9,798 nucleotides of DNA from Bacteroidales bacterium (GCA_029938185.1 JAOZVK010000190.1:1-9798), one strand, 5' to 3'; positions 1 to 6,781 are shown, counted from the first letter of the stretch. Notes: generated from the letters alone by a model not told the origin. Program-made: numbers and translations.

Positions 1-17
1 ATCCTGTTAATCCTGTC
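1..17 (-). repeat. R3 repeat (ACAGGAT motif), copy 1
   Basis: Read on the minus strand this is GACAGGATTAACAGGAT, two ACAGGAT units 3 bases apart. It is the inverted partner of the copy at 119-148, so the two bracket about 100 bp of AT-rich sequence in which I see no gene. The repeat may continue beyond the left edge of the window. Confidence 0.6.
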
Positions 18-118
18 TAAATAATACTAAAGAAACTTACGTCTTGTTACACTAGCTTATAATACTAAGATATACAAAAACGCAGTCTACACGTATAGTA
101 TTGACATTATTTTATTTT

Positions 119-148
119 TTGACAGGATTTACAGGATTAACAGGATTG
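119..148 (+). repeat. R3 repeat (ACAGGAT motif), copy 2
   Basis: The sequence begins TTGACAGGATTTACAGGATT and continues with a third ACAGGAT unit, giving three units at 10-base spacing. A similar copy lies at 4804-4831. I recall this type of motif as common in spacers of Bacteroidetes and other environmental bacteria; it has no known coding role. Confidence 0.65.
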
Positions 149-169
149 ATTTTTATTATGTTACGAAAT

Positions 170-209
170 GCCTGATAAACAAGACTATCCAACTTCTGAC
201 GGGTAGCCC
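170..209 (-). repeat. R2 repeat, left-end fragment
   Basis: On the minus strand it starts GGGCTACCC and runs through GTTGGATAGTCTTGTTT, matching the left end of the fuller R2 copies at 4991-5112 and 6782-6916. Only about the first 40 bases are present. It follows the R1 fragment at 212-245 in the same (minus) orientation, as at the other two R1-R2 junctions. Confidence 0.6.
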
Positions 210-211
210 AA

Positions 212-245
212 ACGCATAAGCCACATTAAATAGGTCGAAGACCTT
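212..245 (-). repeat. R1 repeat, left-end fragment (copy a)
   Basis: On the minus strand this reads AAGGTCTTCGACCTATTTAA followed by TGTGGCTTATGCGT, the conserved left end of the 104-bp R1 repeat, including the AGGTC/GACCT hairpin. The right two-thirds of R1 are missing and R2 sequence begins 2 bases further on. Confidence 0.75.
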
Positions 246-276
246 GATAGTAAAAAACATGTTGTAGAACTCAATA

Positions 277-310
277 TTTGTTTATAATGTCAAATTAATT
301 GCTAAATTTG
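277..310 (+). promoter_or_regulatory. Candidate Bacteroidetes-type promoter for ddl
   Basis: TAAATTTG at 303-310 fits the Bacteroidetes -7 consensus TAnnTTTG exactly. A TTTG at 277-280 could be the -33 box, but the 22-nt spacing is slightly longer than the usual 19-21. It would leave a leader of about 65 nt before ddl. Placement rests on motif match only. Confidence 0.35.
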
Positions 311-381
311 TAGGTAAAAATTTGTATATTATACAGAAAGTTTTAAAACAATTCTTTAAATTGAAACACAACTAACTAATA

Positions 382-1374
382 ATGTATTATATGAAAAAAA
401 ATGTAGTGGTTATTGGAGGCGGTAATTCATCTGAATATGTAATATCTCTACAAAGTGCAGAGCGAATTGCAAATAGTATTGATAAACAAAAATACAATGT
501 ATATACTGTAATAATAAAAGGTAATGATTGGGAACTTATAAGTAATGAATTATGTGGATTGATAATTAATAAAAACGACTTTAGTTTTAGTTATAATAAT
601 CAAAAAACAAAATTTGATTGTGCATTTATTGCAATACACGGTTCGCCAGGAGAAGACGGTAAACTACAAGCTTATTTTGAACTAATAGGACTACCATATA
701 CTGGAAGTAATGTTTTAGCTTCATCATTAACATTTAATAAATATTATTGTAATCAATTTCTTGAGAAATATAATATCCTAAAAGCTAAATCAATATTAAT
801 TAGAAAAGGTGATAAAATTAAGTCCAAAAATATTGTCGAAAAACTAAAATTACCATACTTTATAAAACCTAACGAAGGAGGTTCAAGTTTTGGGATAACC
901 AAAGTAACAAAAAAAGAACAAATTGATATTGCAATAAACAAAGCATTTGAGGAATCGAACGAAGTAATTATTGAGGAATACATAAAAGGTATAGAAATTA
1001 CATGTGCTGTTATGAAATCAAGTAATGGGTTTGATGTATTTAGTCCAACTGAAATTGTTAGCAAAAATGAGTTTTTTGATTATGAAGCAAAATATGATGA
1101 AAAAAAAGTTGATGAAATTACTCCAGCCAGAATTGATCAAAAGCTATTGGAAAAATGCAAAAAACTTTCATTAAAAATATTTCAAATATTAAATTGTAGC
1201 GGAATTGCACGAATAGATTATATATTGACCAAAGAAGATTTTTATTTCTTAGAAATTAATACAATTCCTGGAATGACTATGAATAGTATTGTTCCTAAGC
1301 AGTTTAGAGAACGTGGTGTAAGCGAAAAAGAGATATATACATTGATTATTGAAGATGCTTTAACTAAAATATAA
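382..1374 (+). CDS. ddl: D-alanine--D-alanine ligase
   Basis: This cytoplasmic ATP-grasp enzyme joins two D-alanines for the peptidoglycan pentapeptide. The 330-residue length is normal for the family. Visible landmarks are the N-terminal GGGNSSE with the substrate-contacting Glu18, the AIHGSPGEDGKLQ block at 84-96 followed by PYTGS, the ATP-binding KPNEGGSSFG at 162-171, the omega-loop EAKY at 235-238, and the metal-binding C-terminal EINTIPGMT from 291. Tyr238 in EAKY is the Tyr-type selectivity residue (E. coli DdlB Tyr216), so this looks like a true D-Ala-D-Ala enzyme and not a D-Ala-D-Lac (Phe-type) ligase. ATG at 391 (starting MKKNVVVIGGG) is an equally good start and closer to usual family starts; neither has a Shine-Dalgarno sequence. 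No clear terminator follows, only a T-run. rpsO lies 100 bp downstream with its own promoter. Confidence 0.96.
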   Translation: MYYMKKNVVVIGGGNSSEYVISLQSAERIANSIDKQKYNVYTVIIKGNDWELISNELCGLIINKNDFSFSYNNQKTKFDCAFIAIHGSPGEDGKLQAYFELIGLPYTGSNVLASSLTFNKYYCNQFLEKYNILKAKSILIRKGDKIKSKNIVEKLKLPYFIKPNEGGSSFGITKVTKKEQIDIAINKAFEESNEVIIEEYIKGIEITCAVMKSSNGFDVFSPTEIVSKNEFFDYEAKYDEKKVDEITPARIDQKLLEKCKKLSLKIFQILNCSGIARIDYILTKEDFYFLEINTIPGMTMNSIVPKQFRERGVSEKEIYTLIIEDALTKI

Positions 1375-1403
1375 TTTTTTTTTATACATATTCATAAAAA
1401 AAC

Positions 1404-1434
1404 ATTGGTATATTGATTAAAATATATAAATTTG
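1404..1434 (+). promoter_or_regulatory. Bacteroidetes-type promoter for rpsO
   Basis: TAAATTTG at 1427-1434 matches the -7 consensus TAnnTTTG, and ATTG at 1404-1407 serves as the -33 box with a 19-nt spacer, within the usual range. Transcription would begin about 30-35 nt upstream of the rpsO ATG. This is the best promoter in the window and supports a Bacteroidota host. Confidence 0.65.
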
Positions 1435-1474
1435 CAGCTTGAAATAGAGTAGTATAAATTAAGATTTTGATAGT

Positions 1475-1744
1475 ATGTACTTGACAACAACAAAGAAGAA
1501 AGAAATTTTTGAGAAATTTGGAAAATCAAAAGATGATTCAGGTTCAGTAGAAGGACAAATTGCTTTATTCTCACATCGTATAAGCCATTTAACTGAACAT
1601 TTGAAAAAAAACAGAAAAGATTATAGCACTCAAAGATCATTATTAAAACTGGTAGGTAAAAGAAGAAGATTTCTTAATTACCTAAAAAATAAAGATATAG
1701 AAAGGTATCGTTCGATAATTAAAGAACTTAATTTACGTAAATAG
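1475..1744 (+). CDS. rpsO: 30S ribosomal protein S15
   Basis: S15 is a primary 16S rRNA-binding protein of the small-subunit platform and contributes to an intersubunit bridge. The 89-residue length is standard. Recognisable segments are the N-terminal helix MYLTTTKKKEIFEKFGKS, the DSGSVEGQIAL turn-helix at 21-31, the RISHLTEHLK helix at 35-44, and the basic LVGKRRRFLNYLK at 59-71. The HHSRR motif of the E. coli protein is replaced by YSTQR, a variant I associate with Bacteroidetes S15. There is no Shine-Dalgarno sequence before the ATG, which is normal for this phylum. It has its own promoter at 1404-1434 and its own terminator at 1752-1775. pnp is the next gene on the same strand, the usual rpsO-pnp order, but 680 bp away. 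Confidence 0.97.
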   Translation: MYLTTTKKKEIFEKFGKSKDDSGSVEGQIALFSHRISHLTEHLKKNRKDYSTQRSLLKLVGKRRRFLNYLKNKDIERYRSIIKELNLRK

Positions 1745-1751
1745 CTTAAAG

Positions 1752-1775
1752 GGCAATATTGTTATTGCCTTTTTT
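1752..1775 (+). terminator. Intrinsic terminator after rpsO
   Basis: A perfect 7-bp stem (GGCAATA at 1752-1758, TATTGCC at 1763-1769) with loop TTGT is followed at once by six T residues. It sits 7 nt after the rpsO stop codon and should largely uncouple rpsO from pnp. Confidence 0.85.
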
Positions 1776-1888
1776 CTTACTTTTAAATTTATTAATTTTA
1801 GTAAATATTTTAGATAAGAATATTATAGAAGTTTTTTAATATTTTATGTTTTGTTTATTTACATATTAGTAATTAAACAAAATTTGAT

Positions 1889-1931
1889 GTATGTTTTATA
1901 TTGTAAATTCTCTACAGTGTGTCAGCGACAC
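1889..1931 (+). repeat. R4 unit: shared 14-nt leader plus triloop hairpin
   Basis: GTATGTTTTATATT at 1889-1902 is identical to 8729-8742. In both places a small hairpin follows: here GTGTC (1919-1923), loop AGC, GACAC (1927-1931). The rest of 1776-2144 is AT-rich spacer in which I see no gene. Confidence 0.45.
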
Positions 1932-2144
1932 TAAATTATAGCACCTAATGCCAAATATGCAAACAGCTGATTAAAATATTAAAAATATATACAAAAATAA
2001 TTTGCCATATTAATTCAAGATTATATTTAAAAAATAATTTGCACTTCAAAGCAAAACACATTTCTCATTACAACACTTCGGTAGTTAATCAGGAAAATAA
2101 CACAATAGACACTTATCTCAAACAAAGCAAAAAGTATCTAAATT

Positions 2145-2248
2145 AAGGTCTTCGACCTATTTAATGTGGCTTACGCATTTTTATAAATTGCTATTATGTA
2201 GCCAATTGTACAAAAACAAATGCAGAAGAACTTTTGTTAGGGTACTTA
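2145..2248 (+). repeat. R1 repeat, full 104-bp copy b
   Basis: It begins AAGGTCTTCGACCTATTTAA and ends CTTTTGTTAGGGTACTTA. It aligns without gaps to the copy at 9608-9711, with about 12 differences over 104 bases counted by eye. It lies in the rpsO-pnp spacer, about 180 bp upstream of pnp. Confidence 0.8.
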
Positions 2249-2398
2249 TATGTATTATTACTTAGTCCATATTGTATTTATTGTTTATAATAAGATGATT
2301 ATATGTGAGTATTAATTGTATGAATTGCTAATTATATTGCAACTAGTATTATAGATGAAAATAAGAAGAAAATATTAATAAAGAAAAGAAAAAAAGTT

Positions 2399-2412
2399 TG
2401 GTCTGATGACCA
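2399..2412 (+). promoter_or_regulatory. Hairpin in the pnp leader
   Basis: TGGTC (2399-2403) and GACCA (2408-2412) form a perfect 5-bp stem with loop TGAT, ending 10 nt before the AAAGG at 2423-2427. A flanking GTTT/AAAC could extend it across a small bulge. In E. coli, pnp is autoregulated through a leader stem cut by RNase III; a similar role here is speculation. The hairpin is short. Confidence 0.3.
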
Positions 2413-2433
2413 CTAAACAATGAAAGGATGAAT

Positions 2434-4539
2434 ATGAACAAAGTTTATGAAAAGAAGATAGTATTAAATAATGGAAGAGAAATAATATTAGAAACAGGAA
2501 AATTAGCAAGGCAAGCTGACGGTGCAATTGTATTAAAAACAGGAAACACAATGTTACTTGCAACTGTTGTATCAGCAAAAGAAGCCCGAGATGGAATTGA
2601 TTTTATGCCACTTTCAGTAGATTATCAAGAAAAATATGCCTCAGCAGGACGATTTCCAGGAGGTTTCTTAAAAAGAGAAGGACGACCTAACGATAGCGAA
2701 ATATTAACTGCAAGACTTGTAGATAGAGCATTGCGACCTTTGTTTCCAAAAGATTATCATGCCGACACATTTGTTAATATTAGTCTAATATCAGCAGATA
2801 AAGATATTACACCAGACTCGCTTGCAGGATTAGCTGCTTCGGCTGCTTTAACTGTTTCGAATATTCCTTTTAATGGACCAATTTCAGAAGTTAGAGTTGT
2901 TAGAATTGATGGTAAATTTCAAATAAACCCTAGCTTTGATGAGGTAGAAATAGCCGACATTGATATGGTTGTTGCTGCAACTATGGATAATATTATGATG
3001 GTAGAAGGTGAAATGTCTGAAGTATCGGAAGATGATATGCTCGAAGCTATAAAAATTGCTCACGAGGAAATAAAAAAACAATGCCAAGCACAAATTGAGT
3101 TAGCCGAAATGATAGGTGTTGAAAGAAGAGAATATTTGCATGAAGATAAAGATGAAGAATTAAAACAAAAAATTAGTGAATCGACATATAATGAAGTATA
3201 TGAAGTTGCCAAATCATGTTTAAGCAAAAAAGAAAGACAAGATGCTTTTAACAATGTAAAAGAAAACTTTATAGAATCATTAAACGATGAGGAAATTGAT
3301 GAAAAATTAGTTGGTAAATATTTTCATGATGTTGAAAAAGAAGCTGTAAGAGACTTGTTGTTAAACGAAAACATTAGGTTAGACGGTAGAAAACCAGACG
3401 AAATAAGACCAATTTGGAGCGAAATAAGTTATTTACCTACTGCACATGGTTCTGCAGTTTTTACAAGAGGAGAAACTCAATCGTTAACAACTGTAACACT
3501 AGGAACAAAACTTGATGAGAAACTTATTGATGATGCTCTTATTCAGAGAAAAGAAAAATTTTTATTACACTATAATTTTCCACCATTCTCAACAGGTGAT
3601 GCACGTCCAGTAAGAGGTGTAGGACGAAGAGAAGTTGGACACGGAAACTTAGCACACAGAGCTTTAAAAAGAATGCTTCCAAATGAAGAAGAATTACCAT
3701 ACACACTAAGAATTGTATCTGATATTCTTGAATCAAATGGCTCATCATCAATGGCAACTGTATGTGCAGGAACATTAGCATTGATGGATGCAGGTGTAAA
3801 AATAAAAAACCCAGTTTCGGGTATTGCAATGGGATTAATTGTAAAAGACGAAAAATATGCTATTTTATCAGACATTTTAGGAGACGAAGATCATCTTGGC
3901 GATATGGATTTTAAAGTAACAGGAACAGAAAATGGTATCACTGCATGTCAAATGGATATTAAAGTAAACGGTTTACCATATGAAGTTTTGTCAAAAGCAT
4001 TGAAACAAGCAAAAGAAGGACGTTTTCATATTTTAAACAAAATGCTTGAAACAATACAAGAACCAAGAGAAGACTATAAACCATTTGTTCCAAGAGTTGA
4101 AACTATAATTATTCCTAAAGATTTAATAGGAGCAGTTATTGGTCCAGGTGGCAAAACAATACAAGAAATTCAAAGCAATACAAATACTGACATAGTAATT
4201 GAAGAAAAAAACGGAAAAGGTTATGTAATGGTTTCTGGAAAAGATAAAGAATCAATGGAAAAAGCTCTGATTATTGTAAGAGGTATTACCGAAGAGCCCG
4301 AAGTTGGAAGTGTTTACAATGGTGTCGTAAAATCGGTTGTTCCATTTGGAGCTTTTGTTGAAATCTTACCAGGAAAACAAGGTTTGCTTCATATTTCTGA
4401 AATAGAATGGAGAAGATTAGAATCTGTTGAAGAAGTATTAAAAGAAGGCGATTCTGTTGATGTTAAAATTATTGGTTTTGAAAAAAGAACTAAAAAATTG
4501 AAACTTTCTAGAAAAGTTTTAATTCCTAAAAATAAATAA
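2434..4539 (+). CDS. pnp: Polyribonucleotide nucleotidyltransferase (PNPase)
   Basis: PNPase is a trimeric, phosphate-dependent 3'-to-5' exoribonuclease of mRNA decay that can also add 3' tails. Domains run in the standard order: RNase PH-like 1 (about 10-145), an all-helical linker, RNase PH-like 2 (about 320-540), KH (about 555-615, with the GxxG loop in IGPGGK at 569-574) and S1 (from about 623). Catalytic residues are intact: Arg398-Arg399 in GVGRREVGHG, the Ser437-439 triplet in SNGSSSMAT, and Asp486 and Asp492 in GDEDHLGDMD. I chose ATG 2434 over the in-frame ATG 2428 because AAAGG at 2423-2427 abuts 2428 but is well spaced from 2434; with this start the catalytic residues carry the same numbers as in E. 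coli PNPase. Length (701 residues) is typical. It is followed 3 nt after the stop by repeat R1 and then by a strong terminator. Confidence 0.98.
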   Translation: MNKVYEKKIVLNNGREIILETGKLARQADGAIVLKTGNTMLLATVVSAKEARDGIDFMPLSVDYQEKYASAGRFPGGFLKREGRPNDSEILTARLVDRALRPLFPKDYHADTFVNISLISADKDITPDSLAGLAASAALTVSNIPFNGPISEVRVVRIDGKFQINPSFDEVEIADIDMVVAATMDNIMMVEGEMSEVSEDDMLEAIKIAHEEIKKQCQAQIELAEMIGVERREYLHEDKDEELKQKISESTYNEVYEVAKSCLSKKERQDAFNNVKENFIESLNDEEIDEKLVGKYFHDVEKEAVRDLLLNENIRLDGRKPDEIRPIWSEISYLPTAHGSAVFTRGETQSLTTVTLGTKLDEKLIDDALIQRKEKFLLHYNFPPFSTGDARPVRGVGRREVGHGNLAHRALKRMLPNEEELPYTLRIVSDILESNGSSSMATVCAGTLALMDAGVKIKNPVSGIAMGLIVKDEKYAILSDILGDEDHLGDMDFKVTGTENGITACQMDIKVNGLPYEVLSKALKQAKEGRFHILNKMLETIQEPREDYKPFVPRVETIIIPKDLIGAVIGPGGKTIQEIQSNTNTDIVIEEKNGKGYVMVSGKDKESMEKALIIVRGITEEPEVGSVYNGVVKSVVPFGAFVEILPGKQGLLHISEIEWRRLESVEEVLKEGDSVDVKIIGFEKRTKKLKLSRKVLIPKNK

Positions 4540-4542
4540 TAA

Positions 4543-4636
4543 AAGGTCTTTGACCTATTTACTTTATGTTTGATGCATGTTGTTAATCAATAAATTATCT
4601 TAATAAAATGCAAAAAAACATTTGTTAGAATATTTA
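4543..4636 (+). repeat. R1 repeat, variant copy c (94 bp)
   Basis: It starts AAGGTCTTTGACCTATTTAC 3 nt after the pnp stop codon and ends AAATGCAAAAAAACATTTGT then TAGAATATTTA. It is about 10 bases shorter than the full copies, with the loss in the variable middle. The hairpin stem is intact and its loop reads TTT instead of TTC. Its last base is also the first base of the pnp terminator stem. Confidence 0.65.
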
Positions 4637-4658
4637 AGGCTCTTTGAGCCTTTTTTTT
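4636..4658 (+). terminator. Intrinsic terminator after pnp
   Basis: AAGGCTC (4636-4642), loop TTT, and GAGCCTT (4646-4652) form a perfect 7-bp stem that runs into a tract of eight T residues ending at 4658. It lies about 100 nt after the pnp stop, directly behind R1 copy c, so the pnp transcript should carry this R1 copy in its 3' UTR. Confidence 0.85.
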
Positions 4659-4697
4659 ATATTGCTTAGTGTATCAAAGACATATTATAAATGTAAT

Positions 4698-4801
4698 AAG
4701 GTCTTCGACCTATTTATAGTTGATTACACATTAGTACAAAGACAATTTAATCAGGAAGTTATGAATAAGTAAATGTCGAAAAACTTTTGTAACAGTACTT
4801 A
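4698..4801 (+). repeat. R1 repeat, full 104-bp copy d
   Basis: It begins AAGGTCTTCGACCTATTTAT and ends CTTTTGTAACAGTACTTA. Its middle (ATTTAATCAGGAAGTTATG) differs from copy b but matches copy g at 6619-6722, with about 8 differences in 104 bases by eye, which defines a second subtype of the same length. Confidence 0.8.
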
Positions 4802-4803
4802 AT

Positions 4804-4831
4804 TTGACAGGATTTACATGATTAACAGGAT
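4804..4831 (+). repeat. R3 repeat (ACAGGAT motif), copy 3
   Basis: TTGACAGGATTTACATGATT followed by AACAGGAT repeats the 119-148 sequence with one change (ACATGAT for ACAGGAT). It is wedged between R1 copies d and e. Confidence 0.65.
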
Positions 4832-4836
4832 ATTTT

Positions 4837-4966
4837 AAGGTCTTAGACCTATTTAATGTGGCTTACGCGTTTTTGTATACGAATTATAAATTACGAATTG
4901 GTTTACACCTAAATATAAGCATCTTACAAAAAACAAATCAGAAAGTTTTTTTTTAACGATTCCTAA
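4837..4966 (+). repeat. R1 repeat, expanded degenerate copy e
   Basis: The left 38 bases match R1 closely, starting AAGGTCTTAGACCTATTTAA (loop TTA, stem intact). The middle is longer than usual, and from about 4929 ACAAAAAACAAATCAGAAAG resembles the R1 right end but with decay. The right boundary is approximate. R2 begins about 25 bases further on in the same orientation. Confidence 0.55.
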
Positions 4967-4990
4967 ATAAACTTATGACTTATTTCAAAA

Positions 4991-5112
4991 GGGCACCCTC
5001 GTAAGGTTGGATAGTTTTGTTTTTCAAGAAGTTTTAATCATAAAGTGTGCCTTTGCGAAGCTTTGCGTGCAACTTTGCGGTTAAAAAGCATCTAACTTAA
5101 AACTGATAACCC
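4991..5112 (+). repeat. R2 repeat, copy of about 122 bp
   Basis: It runs from GGGCACCC to GATAACCC. Shared with 6782-6916 are GTTGGA, CTTGTTTTTCAAG-like sequence, AGTTTTAATCATAAA, three CTTTGCG units and TCTAACTTAAAACTG. I see no coding sequence in it. The whole gene-free stretch 4540-5234 is made of R1, R3 and R2 copies, the pnp terminator and AT-rich filler. Confidence 0.65.
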
Positions 5113-5182
5113 TTACATACACCTAAACAAGACAAACCAATTGTTTTTTTGTTAAATTGTATATTATTAGAGTATTAATAGA

Positions 5183-5210
5183 ATGCATATGCAACATTAA
5201 ATAGGTGGAA
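5183..5210 (-). repeat. R1 repeat, degenerate left-end fragment (copy j)
   Basis: On the minus strand this aligns to the R1 left end with about four mismatches across the GACCTATTTAATGTGGCTTA segment, keeping CCTATTTAATGTTGCATATG. The hairpin is no longer perfect. It ends about 25 bp before the next gene. Confidence 0.4.
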
Positions 5211-5234
5211 AACATAAATTTAGATTATTGAATA

Positions 5235-5735
5235 ATGGAACATGAAAAGTGTAGTGCATGGTACTATCAAGTATCAAAGATTATAAATGATCAAAAAGAA
5301 AATTTATATAAACGTGATTTTAAATTTTTTCAAGTTGATGTTTTGTTAAAACTTGCAAAAAAAATTGACCATTATTCTAGTGAATGTAATGAATGTAATA
5401 ATTATAAAAAAGAAATTTTAGAGCTGTCCGAACAAATTCCCGAACTTCTAAATAATTCTTTAAAAGGCAGAAGAGAATTTGAAAAAAATATAGATAAGTA
5501 TAGAAACCATTTAAAACGAAAACATAAACTTATGCCAGAAAGATACTATATTTCCTTATATTCATTACTGGGTACTGTGATAGGTATTACTGTTGGCTTA
5601 ATAGCTGCTTTACTTATTAATTGGCATATAGTTAAATTTACTGTTTTGCTTTGTTTTGCAATTGGTTTAATTGTGGGGAGAATAATTGGAAATAGAAAAG
5701 AAAAAAAACAAAAAAAACAATTTGGTAATTTATAA
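5235..5735 (+). CDS. Unrecognised protein with a Cys pair and C-terminal membrane hairpin
   Basis: I do not recognise this 166-residue protein. The N-terminal 100 residues are charged and probably helical, with no signal peptide. They contain His46-x4-Cys51-x2-Cys54 (HYSSECNEC), followed by a Glu/Lys-rich helix. Two hydrophobic segments follow at about 106-129 (rich in Gly, Leu and Ile) and 133-152, then a very basic tail (RKEKKQKKQ). This suggests a cytoplasmic N-domain anchored by a tight membrane hairpin, with both ends in the cytoplasm. The Cys pair resembles a zinc-binding knuckle, but the spacing is one residue longer than the H-x3-C-x2-C of anti-sigma factors. No Shine-Dalgarno sequence or clear promoter is visible. 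The gene stands alone between repeat clusters, so context gives no clue to function. Confidence 0.75.
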   Translation: MEHEKCSAWYYQVSKIINDQKENLYKRDFKFFQVDVLLKLAKKIDHYSSECNECNNYKKEILELSEQIPELLNNSLKGRREFEKNIDKYRNHLKRKHKLMPERYYISLYSLLGTVIGITVGLIAALLINWHIVKFTVLLCFAIGLIVGRIIGNRKEKKQKKQFGNL

Positions 5736-5834
5736 AGTTGGACACTTTTTAAAATTACACTTTTACAAAACCAGATTGAAACCTCTGTCAATATCCTATA
5801 AAGATTTTAAGATAAACAAATTTTAAAAAATAAA

Positions 5835-5938
5835 TAAGTAGTCTTACAAAAGTTTTTCGGCATTTGTTTTTGTACAATTAATTATATGACAGTTGTTTGT
5901 AAGAATACGTAAGCCACATTAAATAGGTCAAAGACCTT
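5835..5938 (-). repeat. R1 repeat, full 104-bp copy f (inverted)
   Basis: Read on the minus strand it begins AAGGTCTTTGACCTATTTAA and ends CTTTTGTAAGACTACTTA, exactly 104 bases. It belongs to the b/h subtype (TTGTACAAAAACAAATGC in the right half). The hairpin loop is TTT and the stem is unchanged. It lies between the 166-residue gene and the NfeD-like gene, opposite to both. Confidence 0.8.
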
Positions 5939-5961
5939 AATATAAAATTAAAATACGTTTA

Positions 5962-5995
5962 ATTGTTATATTGATAATAAATTTTATTATATTTG
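5962..5995 (+). promoter_or_regulatory. Candidate promoter for the NfeD-like gene
   Basis: TATATTTG at 5988-5995 fits the Bacteroidetes -7 consensus TAnnTTTG, and ATTG at 5962-5965 could be the -33 box at 22-nt spacing, slightly long. The leader to the ATG at 6026 would be about 25 nt. Confidence 0.4.
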
Positions 5996-6025
5996 GATAG
6001 TTATTAATTCTTAAATACAAAAAAT

Positions 6026-6616
6026 ATGGTAACAGATTTTTCAGTATGGTGGGAAGGCTTAGCTTTATTGTCAAAAATATATTGGATAATAGCATTTCCT
6101 TCAACATTAATATTTTTAATATTACTTTTAGTTACTATTTTTGGTGGTGATTTTGATTCTGATGCCGATTTAGATGTAGATGCCGAGATTGATTTAGATC
6201 ATGGTATCGACTTTCAATTTATATCATTTAAAAATATTGTTGCTTTTTTTACAATTTTTGCGTGGAGTGGTTTAGCATGTATAGAAGGAGGTTTATCTTT
6301 GGTAATGATACTAATGATATCACTGGTAAGTGGGCTGATAATGATGGCAGTTATGGCTGCAATATTTTACTTTATGAGCAAATTGTCACATAGTGGAACA
6401 CTTGACTTAAATAATGCTATTGGAAAAACAGGGAGAGTATATTTAACAATTCCTAAAAGAAGATCAAAAAATGGAAAAGTTCAAATAGAAATTCAGGGTG
6501 GATTAAGAACATTAGATGCAATGACCGAAAGTAGCGAAAATATTTCAACAGGAAGTACAGTTGAGGTAATTGATATAATCAACAATAGTATATTATTAGT
6601 AAAACGAAGCAGATAA
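6026..6616 (+). CDS. NfeD-like (YqiJ/YuaF-type) membrane protein with C-terminal OB-fold domain
   Basis: NfeD-like proteins are membrane partners of flotillins; examples are B. subtilis YuaF with FloT and E. coli YqiJ with YqiK. This 196-residue protein has membrane segments at about 17-40, 69-87 and 90-117, then a beta-rich C-terminal domain from about 131 (AIGKTGRVYLTIP, then VQIEIQGG and STVEVIDI) typical of the OB-fold NfeD domain. The loop after the first segment is highly acidic: every second residue from Asp42 to Asp58 is Asp or Glu. No protease domain is present, so this is the short, non-protease type. The flotillin gene starts 366 bp downstream on the same strand, which strongly supports the assignment. 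The start follows a TAnnTTTG promoter candidate and has no Shine-Dalgarno sequence. R1 repeat copy g starts 2 nt after the stop codon. Confidence 0.85.
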   Translation: MVTDFSVWWEGLALLSKIYWIIAFPSTLIFLILLLVTIFGGDFDSDADLDVDAEIDLDHGIDFQFISFKNIVAFFTIFAWSGLACIEGGLSLVMILMISLVSGLIMMAVMAAIFYFMSKLSHSGTLDLNNAIGKTGRVYLTIPKRRSKNGKVQIEIQGGLRTLDAMTESSENISTGSTVEVIDIINNSILLVKRSR

Positions 6617-6618
6617 AA

Positions 6619-6722
6619 GAGGTCTTCGACCTATTTATAGTTGCTTACGCATTAGTACAAAGACTATTTAATCAGGAAGTTATGAATATATAAATGTAAA
6701 AAAACTTTTGTAACAGTACTTA
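6619..6722 (+). repeat. R1 repeat, full 104-bp copy g
   Basis: It begins GAGGTCTTCGACCTATTTAT 2 nt after the stop codon of the NfeD-like gene and ends CTTTTGTAACAGTACTTA. It is the closest relative of copy d (about 8 differences in 104 bases by eye). Confidence 0.8.
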
Positions 6723-6735
6723 CAATTGACTGTAA

Positions 6736-6775
6736 GGACTTCGACCTGTTTTATATTGCTTACGCATTCTTTTAC
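6736..6775 (+). repeat. R1 repeat, left-end fragment (copy i)
   Basis: AAGGACTTCGACCTGTTTTA then TATTGCTTACGCATT matches the R1 left end. One stem base is changed (AGGAC instead of AGGTC), which breaks the hairpin. The right part is replaced by R2, beginning at 6782. Confidence 0.6.
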
Positions 6776-6781
6776 ATTTGC

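Noticed and set aside
1075..1110. Possible D-Ala-D-Lac (vancomycin-resistance type) specificity of the ligase
   Set aside because: The omega-loop reads EAKY with Tyr238, the Tyr-type residue of D-Ala-D-Ala ligases; no vanH- or vanX-like neighbours are present.
1366..1390. Terminator after ddl
   Set aside because: There is a long T-run, but no stem precedes it.
5370..5400. Zinc-binding anti-sigma factor domain in the 166-residue protein
   Set aside because: The spacing is H-x4-C-x2-C, not H-x3-C-x2-C; no sigma factor gene is adjacent, and a two-segment hairpin is unlike the usual single membrane span.
5734..5750. Terminator after the 166-residue gene (AAAGT/ACTTT followed by T)
   Set aside because: The arms are only 5 bp and AT-rich, and they overlap the stop codon; too weak to call.
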